Notes: generated by a model not told the origin, from the letters alone. Positions 8,433 to 15,768 are shown, counted from the first letter of the stretch. The stretch: DNA of 55,631 nucleotides from Mammaliicoccus sciuri (GCF_002901825.1 NZ_PPQD01000018.1:17078-72708); one strand, 5' to 3'. Numbers and translations are program-made.

Positions 8433-8510
8433 TCATATGATCATAACAAGTTTTACGTACAAATATAAATCTTCTTCAATAGCACCGCTTCTATATCCAC
8501 CAATATTCAT
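8433..8510 (-). CDS. Putative 25-residue peptide or gene remnant
   Basis: Begins MNIGGYRSGAIEED after a good TAGGAGAG site 8 bases upstream, and its stop codon lies inside a hairpin (AAAACT...AGTTTT around TATGATCATA) followed by a T run on the minus strand. Start, stop and terminator are all present within about 110 bases. It could be a truncated gene or a real micro-protein. Confidence 0.35.
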   Translation of the reverse strand: MNIGGYRSGAIEEDLYLYVKLVMII

Positions 8511-8639
8511 ATAACTACTCTCCTAAGATATCCTTTAAATTCAGCGAAAAATACCACTTAATCATAAAATAGTATAGTTATTTTAATATTTCTTTGTTAT
8601 ATTATTTAAAATAAAACATAACTAAGTGGTGTTGCATAT

Positions 8640-9260
8640 ATGGATAATTGGTTAAGTTTCGTAGTTATTGCTTTAATGATTATTATTATTCCAGGACCAG
8701 ATTTCTTCATTGTATTAAATAATACTTTAAAAGGAAATGCTAAAAATGGCATTATGGCAGGTTTAGGTATATCAAGTGCACATGTTTTTTATTCAGCTTT
8801 AGCAGCATTTGGATTAATTTTCATATTAACTACATCATATTATGTATTTAGTGCTATCAAAATATTAGGTTCTGTTTATATTGCCTATTTAGGTGTAAAG
8901 ACCATTTTAAATGCTAAAAAGACTTTTAACATTACAACTGAACCAACAATTCAGTCTAATATTAGTCTGACATCATCATATAAACAAGGGTTTTTAAGTA
9001 CAATTTTTAATCCGAAAGCAATACTATTTTATGTGAGTATATTACCTCAATTTATTACAAAACAAGACGGATCAATGACAATAATCATTCTATCCACTTT
9101 ATTTATCATTACAGTATTTGTGTGGTTCTTTATCTGTAGCTTCCTATTTAACTACATAAGACAATTATTTAATAACCATAAATTTAAATCCATCCTCGAC
9201 TATGCAATAGGCACCGTCTTAATCGGCTTAGCCATCAGCATATTTAGATTGGAGAAATAA
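8640..9260 (+). CDS. LysE/RhtB-family exporter
   Basis: A 206-residue membrane protein with six predicted helices. The N-terminal IIIPGPDFFIVLNNTLKGN is the LysE/RhtB signature (PGP motif, then G-x(3)-G), and KQGFLSTIFNPKAILFYVS is the conserved NPKA segment. Members export amino acids or analogues such as homoserine, threonine, lysine or leucine; the substrate is not readable. A terminator follows directly. The ribosome site (AGTGGTG) is modest. Confidence 0.88.
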   Translation: MDNWLSFVVIALMIIIIPGPDFFIVLNNTLKGNAKNGIMAGLGISSAHVFYSALAAFGLIFILTTSYYVFSAIKILGSVYIAYLGVKTILNAKKTFNITTEPTIQSNISLTSSYKQGFLSTIFNPKAILFYVSILPQFITKQDGSMTIIILSTLFIITVFVWFFICSFLFNYIRQLFNNHKFKSILDYAIGTVLIGLAISIFRLEK

Positions 9261-9262
9261 TT

Positions 9263-9298
9263 AAAGTCCTGGCTAATAAAATAGCTAGGACTTTTGTT
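9263..9298 (+). terminator. Terminator of the LysE-type gene
   Basis: AAAGTCCT/AGGACTTT stem continued by GCTA/TAGC, then T-rich tail, starting 2 bases after the stop codon. Confidence 0.75.
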
Positions 9299-9356
9299 AA
9301 ATATAAACATTCATTTTATTCTTCAATTACTCTAGTATCTATAGTTAGGAAGATAC

Positions 9357-9962
9357 TTATAATAATATATTATTTTCCTTTTCATAATCTTCAATTTTCT
9401 GGCGACTCTCCTCTTCTTTATCTAAAGTAATATGTAATTCAAATGTTTTATTCGTATATTCATCTATGGAAAGATAAGTCTTTACATCGACCCCTGCAAA
9501 AACTTTTCTAAACGCATCAATAATCTCCTGATCTGCATCTGTTACAGGTACATTCAGTATCTCAGAATAAGGGTAATAAGGTTCGCTATTGAAATAATCA
9601 TTTACTAAATCATGTAATACTCTATTACAATAGCTTGGTTGGTTACTTTGGAATTCAATAAAATGTTCTTTTGGGTCAAATAATAAATCATATATTTTTT
9701 TGCCTTTTAACATGTGATACAACTCATATAAACAATGATTAGTATTGTTTTTTATTTTCTTTACCCGTTCTTCAGACTTCTCTTTATTAACTCCAAAAAA
9801 ACTAGTATGCTCTCCATCATTTCGAATCATATGAAAATATGGCTGAAATTCTTTTCTAAAATCTCCATATAAGCCAGATCCAAAGTTCACTTCATATTCA
9901 TATATATCATAAAACATACAATACCAATCTATATAAAATTCAACATAAGCTTTATTTGTCAA
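9357..9962 (-). CDS. Hypothetical soluble protein, 201 residues
   Basis: A cytosolic protein rich in aromatic and acidic residues, no signal or membrane segment, with a charged C-terminal helix (KEEESRQKIEDYEKENN). I place the start at TTG 9962 because GGGGGTG lies 5 bases upstream; an in-frame TTG at 9977 would precede that site. Family not recognised. It is the first gene in a run of accessory genes that includes a lipoprotein and a toxin-antitoxin locus. Confidence 0.6.
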   Translation of the reverse strand: MTNKAYVEFYIDWYCMFYDIYEYEVNFGSGLYGDFRKEFQPYFHMIRNDGEHTSFFGVNKEKSEERVKKIKNNTNHCLYELYHMLKGKKIYDLLFDPKEHFIEFQSNQPSYCNRVLHDLVNDYFNSEPYYPYSEILNVPVTDADQEIIDAFRKVFAGVDVKTYLSIDEYTNKTFELHITLDKEEESRQKIEDYEKENNILL

Positions 9963-9991
9963 AAGTAGCACCCCCAATAGGTTATCTCATT

Positions 9992-10046
9992 AAGAGCTAT
10001 TAATTTATTTCAAACTCGGTCAAAATTAGTAATGATTATTTTTTAT
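9992..10046 (+). repeat. Degenerate copy of the SprF-type RNA 3' end
   Basis: CAAACTCGGTCAAAATTAG then TAATGATTATTTTTT matches, with several changes, the 3' end and terminator of the antitoxin RNA at 10995-11034. The changes weaken the stem. It looks like a relic of a second locus. Confidence 0.45.
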
Positions 10047-10064
10047 GTTTTTTACGAAATCCTG

Positions 10065-10736
10065 TTATTCATTATCAGCTGAATCATATTCATATCCATA
10101 TTTTTCAGCATTTCGTTTTCTAATGTCTTCTTTTTCAGCTTCCGTTGCATTATTCCATTCGTCCTGTCCATTAACCCATTCTTCATGTGCAGCTTGTTCT
10201 TCAGGAGTTCTGTATACACCATTATTCTCATAATCGTAAGTTTCTTCTTCATCTTCATTAGCTTGTTCATCATAAATAGATTTTTCTTGTCCACTTTCAA
10301 CTCTTAACGAACTTTCATATGCAGCTTGTGCTGGCCCTTCGAGTACATTGCCTTGAGGGATAACACCATTTGAAACTGCACTATTGTAAGCAATAATTTT
10401 CTGCTCTTCAGTATAATTACCATTCAAAATTTGAACTAATGAATTTCTATCAGTTATATTGTTGTAATCAATTGAGCTAGTTAACTCTTGTTCGTTTGAA
10501 GATTCTTGTTCATTAGTCATATTTTCCTCAGTAGACTCTTCTTCTGTTTTAGGTTCTGATTCCTTAGTTGTTTCTTTATCTTTCGAATCGTTCTTTTCTT
10601 TATCTTCTTTTTTAGTTTCTTTCTTTTCTTTTTTATCTTCTTTTGGTGCAGGATCTAATATTGATTCTTCTTTTTTCTCTCCACATGCGCCTAATACTAG
10701 TAATGATGATAATAATAAAACAATTAGCTTTTTCAT
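10065..10736 (-). CDS. Secreted lipoprotein, unknown function
   Basis: A 223-residue lipoprotein: signal with lipobox (LLVLGAC, lipidated Cys 18), a highly charged Lys/Glu/Asp/Ser linker to about residue 85, then a folded region. The part QILNGNYTEEQKIIAYNSAV and EGPAQAAYESS is shared with a relic at 17376-17526, which shows a small local family. The acidic C-terminus carries two helix-like EEQAAHEEW/AEKEDIRKRN stretches. Function unknown; located on the outer membrane face. Confidence 0.75.
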   Translation of the reverse strand: MKKLIVLLLSSLLVLGACGEKKEESILDPAPKEDKKEKKETKKEDKEKNDSKDKETTKESEPKTEEESTEENMTNEQESSNEQELTSSIDYNNITDRNSLVQILNGNYTEEQKIIAYNSAVSNGVIPQGNVLEGPAQAAYESSLRVESGQEKSIYDEQANEDEEETYDYENNGVYRTPEEQAAHEEWVNGQDEWNNATEAEKEDIRKRNAEKYGYEYDSADNE

Positions 10737-10905
10737 ATTTCTCCCCCTAATATAAGTATATTCTTATTAACTTGATTATAATCTAATTACACTTGATTAG
10801 TATATACTTTTTATATTTAATTTTGAGCGTAAATATTTTATTTATTCTTCTACACCTTCCACCTGTCATTTGAAATAGACAACATAAATGAAATATGTTA
10901 ATTTA

Positions 10906-11034
10906 TATATAGAAAAAGGGCGACACACATATTGTGTATCACCCAAGTGAGCCCGTTAAAAAGACGGTGACTTTGTAAAAATGCTTAAATAACCATCAAA
11001 CTCGATCAAAGTTAGTGATGGTTATTTTTTTTGG
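10906..11034 (+). ncRNA. SprF-type antitoxin RNA (type I toxin-antitoxin)
   Basis: The RNA has a 5' hairpin (GGGCGACACA...TGTGTATCACCC), a conserved middle GAGCCCGTTAAAAAGACGG, and an intrinsic terminator (AATAACCATC...GATGGTTATT plus eight T). This order is what I know from staphylococcal SprF RNAs. Its 3' end overlaps, in antisense, the end of the 25-residue toxin gene 11022-11099. A TTGAAA/TATGTT promoter (10870-10899, 18-bp spacer) is a possible start, so the 5' end is approximate. Confidence 0.7.
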
Positions 11035-11099
11035 TTTTCTTTAATCATGACTAAAGCAATGACAGTAAAGACTATCATTAAAATCTCATAGTCCGACAT
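11022..11099 (-). CDS. SprG/holin-like type I toxin peptide
   Basis: A 25-residue peptide beginning MSDYEILMIVFTVIA and ending in a basic KENQKK tail: one membrane helix with a charged end, as in the putative holin-like toxins of Gram-positive bacteria and the short SprG peptides of S. aureus. AAAGGA lies 6 bases before the ATG. Its 3' region is overlapped by the antisense RNA 10906-11034, the standard type I layout. When free of the RNA, such peptides depolarise the membrane. Family inferred from motif and context. Confidence 0.7.
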   Translation of the reverse strand: MSDYEILMIVFTVIALVMIKENQKK

Positions 11100-11142
11100 G
11101 TTATTCCTTTCTATGAGTAACAACTATAACCATAAGCTTCTA

Positions 11143-11706
11143 CTATTGTTCAATATCAGAAGATTCTACAGTATATTTATTAGATGTGTTATTCACCGTA
11201 GAAATACTCGAACTATTTATTTCCCATTTTGCTTGAGTCGGCTCAATGTTTGGCATAAAGTTCATTTCCAAAGTATATTTATCATTATCAGGTACATCAT
11301 ATACGATATATCCAGAACCTGTATTGTCTTTATTTAGTTGATGTGAGAAACCAACTGCCCTATCACTATTACCAAACCATTCTTGATAGTTTTCTCCATT
11401 AACTTTCATGCTAAAACCATCATTTTGAATTAGTACTTGTGCATCATTATTATTCTTAAATTTGAAATAAACTTTCAAAGCTTTACCATTATTCGGTGGA
11501 AAATTTAGATCATCAGTAGGCTTTACAAATTCAGCTTTAACCAATGTTATTTCTACTCCATCATTCTTAACCGTATCAACTAATTCATAAATCTTGTTCG
11601 AAATTTCTTTACGAGCTATATGCACTTCCTCTTTTTCATTAATCTCTTCATCTATAGCAAAGAAAAAAAGAATTAAAATCACACCAACAATTGTAATTAC
11701 AATCAT
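11143..11706 (-). CDS. DUF4352-like membrane-anchored protein, 5' end disrupted
   Basis: A 187-residue frame with one N-terminal helix (MIVITIVGVILILFFFAI) and an extracellular immunoglobulin-like domain resembling the DUF4352/telomeric-repeat-binding-factor-2-like fold (KALKVYFKFKNNNDAQVLIQ). The same frame continues upstream to an ATG at 11781 with a good GGAG site, but codon 4 there is TGA (11770-11772). Ancestral protein therefore probably had about 25 more residues. A weaker AGGTGG precedes the ATG at 11706, so a shorter product may still be made. Confidence 0.6.
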   Translation of the reverse strand: MIVITIVGVILILFFFAIDEEINEKEEVHIARKEISNKIYELVDTVKNDGVEITLVKAEFVKPTDDLNFPPNNGKALKVYFKFKNNNDAQVLIQNDGFSMKVNGENYQEWFGNSDRAVGFSHQLNKDNTGSGYIVYDVPDNDKYTLEMNFMPNIEPTQAKWEINSSSISTVNNTSNKYTVESSDIEQ

Positions 11707-11929
11707 AATTCCACCTAAACAACCTAAAAGTGCGTAAAGCCAACCATTTCCACTTTCAATTCTTTGATTTCACTTATCCATTCCACATTGCTCCTTTACC
11801 CTATATACAATCTACAATACCTATTTTTTACAATTTTAATAGCGCTAAATTGTATTTTCAACATTTACTATTCATTATTATTAAAAACATTAAAATTCAT
11901 TTATAGTCAGTGAATCCCTATTATTTTTC

Positions 11930-11968
11930 ATAAAAAACAACCAATATCACACGATGATATTAGTTGTT
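11930..11968 (-). terminator. Terminator-like hairpin
   Basis: AAACAAC-N-AATATCA paired with TGATATT-N-GTTGTTT; T run on the minus strand. It follows the transposase fragment 11983-12141. Confidence 0.65.
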
Positions 11969-11982
11969 TCGTTTCAAACTAT

Positions 11983-12141
11983 TTATTTACATTTTTGAAG
12001 GTTTTTAACCTGTCTTAATATATCATTTTCCATTCTCAGTTGTTTGAGTTCTTGTTCCATTTCATTTATTCTCTTTTGTTCTTTAGTTAGATTACATTTA
12101 AATAAAGAGAATCCACAAAAATTAATTTCCCTATATATTTG
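11983..12141 (-). pseudogene. IS3-type transposase OrfA fragment
   Basis: The frame ends in TKEQKRINEMEQELKQLR then MENDILRQVKNLQK, the leucine-zipper-like tail typical of IS3-family OrfA proteins (ENDILKK). There is no helix-turn-helix part, no OrfB and no inverted repeat end, and no usable start. A remnant of an insertion sequence is the best reading; a coincidental coiled coil is possible. Confidence 0.4.
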
Positions 12142-12143
12142 CT

Positions 12144-12159
12144 AATGATTATAATCATT
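12144..12159. promoter_or_regulatory. Perfect 16-bp palindrome, Fur-family-like operator
   Basis: AATGATTATAATCATT is a perfect palindrome containing TATAAT and ending 37 bases before the start of the acetyltransferase gene. AT-rich palindromes with ATTATAAT cores are bound by Fur/PerR/Zur-type repressors; which one, if any, is not determined. Confidence 0.4.
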
Positions 12160-12196
12160 CGTTAAACTAGAAATAGAAAAATATAGGAGTGTTAAT

Positions 12197-12694
12197 ATGA
12201 AACTTAGAGCACTAGAAGTTAGTGATTTACCATTTGTCCATAAATTGAATAATGAATATTCAATCATGTCTTATTGGTTTGAAGAGCCTTATGAATCTTT
12301 AACGGAACTTCAATATTTATTTGATAAGCATTTATTAGACGAATCCGAAAGACGTTTTATTGTAGAAGATGAAAATCAAGTTGTGGGAATAGTAGAATTA
12401 GTCGAAATTAATTATATTCATCGTAATTGTGAAATTCAAATAATTATCAAACCAGAATTTAATGGTAAAGGATATGCTAAATTTGCTTTTGAAAAAGCAA
12501 CAAGCTATGCATTTGATATATTAAACATGCATAAGATCTATTTATATGTTGATACAGATAATGAAAAAGCAGTTCATATATACGAATCTCAAGGTTTCAA
12601 TATAGAAGGATTACTTAAAGAACAATTTTATACAAAAGGTAAATACAAAGATGCATATATCATGGCATTGTTAAAACATGAATATATTTCGTAG
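12197..12694 (+). CDS. GNAT acetyltransferase (RimJ/RimL or SpeG-like)
   Basis: A 165-residue enzyme of the acetyltransf_3 group. Motif A appears as KPEFNGKGYAKFAFEKATSY, followed by LNMHKIYLYVDTDNEKAVHIYE and FNIEGLLKEQFY, the layout of ribosomal-protein N-acetyltransferases and of spermidine acetyltransferase SpeG. TAGGAG lies before the ATG. The palindrome at 12144 overlaps its likely -10 box. Substrate not assigned; SpeG is a possibility worth noting in a staphylococcus. Confidence 0.8.
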   Translation: MKLRALEVSDLPFVHKLNNEYSIMSYWFEEPYESLTELQYLFDKHLLDESERRFIVEDENQVVGIVELVEINYIHRNCEIQIIIKPEFNGKGYAKFAFEKATSYAFDILNMHKIYLYVDTDNEKAVHIYESQGFNIEGLLKEQFYTKGKYKDAYIMALLKHEYIS

Positions 12695-12805
12695 CAACAT
12701 ATGTTTCGTTATAGATAATCATAATGAACAATATGTATAGTAGAAAATTAAAATTTATAATTCTTTTTATCGAAATATTTGTGTTAAATATAATTGTTTC
12801 GCCAG

Positions 12806-12839
12806 ACCCCTCTCAACCATTGCGGTTGAGAGGGGTTTT
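12806..12839 (+). terminator. Intrinsic terminator, copy 1 of an identical pair
   Basis: CCCCTCTCAACC stem, ATTGC loop, GGTTGAGAGGGG, TTTT. The same 34 bases recur at 13942-13975 after the TauE gene. It lies 111 bases after the acetyltransferase stop. Confidence 0.8.
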
Positions 12840-12852
12840 ACTATAGTAAATT

Positions 12853-12914
12853 TAACTGTAAATACATCATACTGTAAATACATCATACTGTAAATACATC
12901 ATACTTTAAATAGT
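12853..12914 (+). repeat. 16-bp tandem repeat, about 3.5 units
   Basis: Units of ATACTGTAAATACATC repeated head to tail, the last one partial and diverged. It lies upstream of the TauE promoter. Confidence 0.8.
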
Positions 12915-12951
12915 TTATAAATATCTACATCTAACATATCTATATTTATTA

Positions 12952-13013
12952 TTGACATAAATATAAATAAAAGATACTATTTATACTAATCCTTAGTAAA
13001 CAGATAGGATTAA
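12952..13013 (+). promoter_or_regulatory. tauE promoter with inverted-repeat operator at the start site
   Basis: TTGACA at 12952-12957, 17-bp spacer, TACTAT at 12975-12980. The predicted start (about 12987) falls on TAATCCT, which is repeated inverted as AGGATTA at 13006-13012. The spacing and the ATAGGATTAAT half resemble sites of the cysteine-metabolism repressor CymR, fitting a sulfur-anion exporter, but the match is approximate. Confidence 0.6.
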
Positions 13014-13043
13014 TATAATTAATGATTAAATGGAGGCTATTAC

Positions 13044-13928
13044 ATGAATAAAATTATTATATTTGCTTTAGCTGGATTTTTAGCAGAATTAGTAGATGGT
13101 TCCCTTGGAATGGGATATGGCGCTTCATCTGCATCAGTGTTACTTACATTTGGAGTTGCCCCTGCTATAGCATCAGCAACAGTCCATTTTGCCGAAATTC
13201 TTACGACTGCCGCAGCTGGAACATCACATTTAAAGTTTAAAAATGTCCACAAGCCATCAGTCTTGAAACTTGCTATCCCTGGTTCAATTGCTGCATTTAT
13301 AGGTGCATTCTTTTTAAGTAATATTAATGGTGCTTTCATCAAACCATTTATCTCAATTTTCTTATTATCTTTAGGTATTTATATCATTTACCAATTTCTA
13401 TTTAAAAATAAACCAGATGAACCAAAAATTACTGGTGTAAAAAAGATATCTAATTTTGTTTTAGTACCACAAGCTGCAGTAGCTGGATTACTTGATTCAA
13501 TTGGAGGTGGTGGCTGGGGACCCGTAAACACACCTATGTTATTATCAAGTAAAAAAATAGAACCAAGGTACGTTGTTGGTACAGTTTCAGCAAGTGAATT
13601 TTTTGTTACCGTAGCCTCTTCGATAGGATTTTTAATATTTTTAGATTGGTCATCAATCAATTGGATTTTAGTATTATCCTTAAGCTTAGGTGGCGTAGTA
13701 GCTGCTCCTATATCTGCTTGGTTAGTAAAATCACTTCCAGTTAGTGTCCTTGCAATAGGTGTTGGAGGTCTTATAATATTTACAAATGTAAGTTCATTGG
13801 CAAGCTTATATATTAATAATGCACATATTATTTGGTCTATTAAAATAGTGATTATTCTATCTTGGTTATCATTAGTATTGGTAACATTTTATAAAAGTAA
13901 ATTTAAAAAATTAAACACAAGTACATAA
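13044..13928 (+). CDS. TauE/SafE-family sulfite/organosulfonate exporter
   Basis: A 294-residue membrane protein with about eight helices in two repeats. The N-terminal VDGSLGMGYGASSASVLL and the second-half LLDSIGGGGWGPVNTPML are the duplicated glycine-rich motifs of the TauE/SafE (DUF81) family, which export sulfite, sulfoacetate or related anions. It is alone on its strand, has a strong promoter with an inverted repeat over the start site, and is bracketed by two identical terminators. Sulfur-linked regulation is inferred. Confidence 0.88.
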   Translation: MNKIIIFALAGFLAELVDGSLGMGYGASSASVLLTFGVAPAIASATVHFAEILTTAAAGTSHLKFKNVHKPSVLKLAIPGSIAAFIGAFFLSNINGAFIKPFISIFLLSLGIYIIYQFLFKNKPDEPKITGVKKISNFVLVPQAAVAGLLDSIGGGGWGPVNTPMLLSSKKIEPRYVVGTVSASEFFVTVASSIGFLIFLDWSSINWILVLSLSLGGVVAAPISAWLVKSLPVSVLAIGVGGLIIFTNVSSLASLYINNAHIIWSIKIVIILSWLSLVLVTFYKSKFKKLNTST

Positions 13929-13941
13929 AAATAAGACAAAA

Positions 13942-13975
13942 ACCCCTCTCAACCATTGCGGTTGAGAGGGGTTTT
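13942..13975 (+). terminator. Intrinsic terminator of tauE, copy 2 of the identical pair
   Basis: Identical over 34 bases to 12806-12839; starts 14 bases after the tauE stop. Confidence 0.85.
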
Positions 13976-13985
13976 CTGAGGCATA

Positions 13986-14170
13986 AAGGGTTATAGGCTA
14001 TATATTGGAGACGGCGTCCTTTTATAGAATATGTAAATGGTAGTAAAACGTTGTAAGTACAACGTTTATAAGAGTTTAACTTTGTAAAGAATATCACTAA
14101 TCATAACTCAATTGACACTTGAGCGAATAAATTTACTTCAAAAAGCAGAATATTTGTTCGTATAATAAAA
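13986..14170 (+). repeat. Long direct repeat, copy 1, with LexA-like site
   Basis: About 185 bases match 17653-17850 with scattered changes (shared phrases: GGGTTATAGGCTATAT, AGACGGC, ATGTAAATGGTAGTAAAA, ATATCACTAATCATAACT, TTGACACTTGAGCGAATAAA, AATAATAAAATTACTA). It holds AGAATATTTGTTCG at 14147-14160 (close to the staphylococcal LexA site) next to TATAAT. In copy 2 the same block leads into a yolD-like gene; here that gene is gone. Confidence 0.7.
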
Positions 14171-14231
14171 TTACTAAAAACTATAATTTATATTCTGATC
14201 CATTCTTTTTCATAAAAAAATATAATACTTA

Positions 14232-14936
14232 TTATGGTCTGAAAACTACATTTCTAGCGCCCATTTTCTTCTTATGAGCCTTATCTTTATAAAAAATATA
14301 TTGAGTCATAACAGTTAGTCTATATTTATAACTATTTGCATCTTTTTAAAGAACAGCTTTATAATAAACGGTTCTCGCTGTACTTTGATAAAAGAAATTC
14401 GCGATATTAATTACCCATGTATAAGTTCTAGGTACTTTTGTAATTGCTGCTATGGTAATGGCTAATGCACCGATAGTAAGTTTTTTAGCTTTATTACTAC
14501 CACTCCATGCTTTTCCTGATTGTACCATTTTGCTTTCTTTTTAGCCATCATTACAATATCTTTTTGAGAATTAGTTGTCGAGGTATTTTTTGTATTTATT
14601 TCTGGAAAAAACTATCAACTTTTTCTGAATAAATAATTTTACCGTCTTCATTTTTTTGAACTAATGTATCATTTTCAACTGAGTTATAAATTTTTTCAGT
14701 TAGATTCTTACTAGAAATATTATTTTTATATATTTTTGTCTCAACGAAGTAATCTCCAGTAAAATCTCTTCACAATATGTTGTTCCATCATCAACATATT
14801 GTGAAGAGATTTTATTACCTTGGATATAAGTTTTTTCTTCTATAGGTGTTACCTGAGCTTCTGCACTATGAAATCGCATACTTAAGGTATTTAACAAACC
14901 AGAAGTTGCTACGATACTTAGACATAACTTTTTCAT
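14232..14936 (-). pseudogene. Secreted-protein gene broken by frameshifts and stops
   Basis: The 5' end is intact: AGGAAAAG site, then a signal peptide (MKKLCLSIVATSGLLNTLS... cleaved near AEAQ). The coding sense then jumps between frames: DFTGDYFVETKIYKNN, then SEKVDSFFPEINTK, then AWSGSNKAKKLTIGALAITI and TARTVYYKAV, with an in-frame stop before a last piece (YKYRLTVMTQYIFYKDKA). The first break coincides with a perfect 23-bp inverted repeat at 14760-14814. The ancestral product was a secreted protein of about 230 residues with a hydrophobic C-terminal third. Family not named with confidence. Confidence 0.7.
14760..14814. repeat. Perfect 23-bp inverted repeat inside a broken gene
   Basis: Arms 14760-14782 and 14792-14814 are exact complements around a 9-nt loop (TTCCATCAT). 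It lies within coding sequence and the reading frame is lost right after it, so it is likely a mutation product and not a terminator. Confidence 0.85.
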
Positions 14937-14938
14937 TA

Positions 14939-15109
14939 CTATCTTTTCCTTTGTCTAAATTTATCAATATAAATTTGAATAAAAATAAAAACAAAGTAAA
15001 GTATCCAGAAAATTACTGTATTTATATTACCTTGAACATAAGAAACTAAAACTAATATCATTAAAATAAGAATTATAATTTTAATAACATTTTTTATTAA
15101 AGTACTCAT
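14939..15109 (-). CDS. Small membrane protein, 56 residues
   Basis: Two hydrophobic helices (about 8-24 and 31-48) and a basic tail (KFRQRKR). A near-perfect AGGAGGTG precedes the ATG. Its stop codon lies 2 bases before the start of the broken secreted-protein gene, so the two were an operon. Pairs of a small membrane protein with a secreted peptide often mean immunity or transport plus effector, but nothing here proves that. Confidence 0.6.
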   Translation of the reverse strand: MSTLIKNVIKIIILILMILVLVSYVQGNINTVIFWILYFVFIFIQIYIDKFRQRKR

Positions 15110-15170
15110 CTTAAAACACCTCCTGAAGCCCTTCTATATTAATCATACATTTTATGTTAATTTCTAAAAA

Positions 15171-15203
15171 TACATAAAAAAAGCCCACCAATTATGGTGG
15201 GCT
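15171..15203 (-). terminator. Terminator of the 76-residue protein gene
   Basis: AGCCCACC/GGTGGGCT stem, short loop, seven T on the minus strand, 13 bases after the stop codon. Confidence 0.85.
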
Positions 15204-15215
15204 AATCTTTCTAAC

Positions 15216-15446
15216 TTACTCAAATTCCAATGGATCAGGAATATTTATTTCAACTTTTTTATTCGCTGTATCAATAATGATCTCAGTATCATAATTTGTA
15301 CTAGTAATTGAAATACTATCACCAATTACTTTAAACGATATAGATATTTCACCATCTTGATTAAGAATAAGTGCTTTATTATCACTAGTAAAAAAATCAT
15401 AATTTCCTTTATAGTTTACTTGAATTTCAAAACCTTTAAAATTCAT
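15216..15446 (-). CDS. Small hypothetical beta-rich protein, 76 residues
   Basis: AAAGGAG precedes the ATG by 7 bases and a terminator follows, so this is a good single-gene unit. The sequence alternates polar and hydrophobic residues (ISISFKVIGDSISIT, EIIIDTANKKVEINI), suggesting a small beta barrel or sandwich. No signal peptide. Family not recognised. Confidence 0.6.
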   Translation of the reverse strand: MNFKGFEIQVNYKGNYDFFTSDNKALILNQDGEISISFKVIGDSISITSTNYDTEIIIDTANKKVEINIPDPLEFE

Positions 15447-15633
15447 ATGTATTCTCCTTTAAAATTTTATCACATCAACTTTTTACATTATATACCAATT
15501 ATGCATAAAATGTATATAGCTACAATGAATATTTTAAAATTATAAATAGTTTGTATTATTGAGATATTTTAAAAACCATATTAATCTAATTGATATAGTG
15601 TATAATTAACTAACACACTAAGGAGAATATAAT

Positions 15634-15768
15634 ATGAAAATTAGTAAGCCACTTAAAGAAACTGGTTGGTCTGAAGATGAGATTAGCAAAAGATTAGATT
15701 CGATTATTGAAGAAGAGATAGTAGATGTAAGAGAAATTGAAGATATAGATGAGATATTAGAAGATTAA
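15634..15768 (+). CDS. Small acidic protein, 44 residues
   Basis: Begins MKISKPLKETGWSEDEIS and ends in an acidic tail (EIEDIDEILED). AAGGAG is 9 bases before the ATG, TATAAT lies at 15601-15606, and a terminator follows one base after the stop, so the unit is complete. Too short for a domain call; size and charge would fit an antitoxin-like or regulatory peptide, which is speculation. Confidence 0.6.
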   Translation: MKISKPLKETGWSEDEISKRLDSIIEEEIVDVREIEDIDEILED

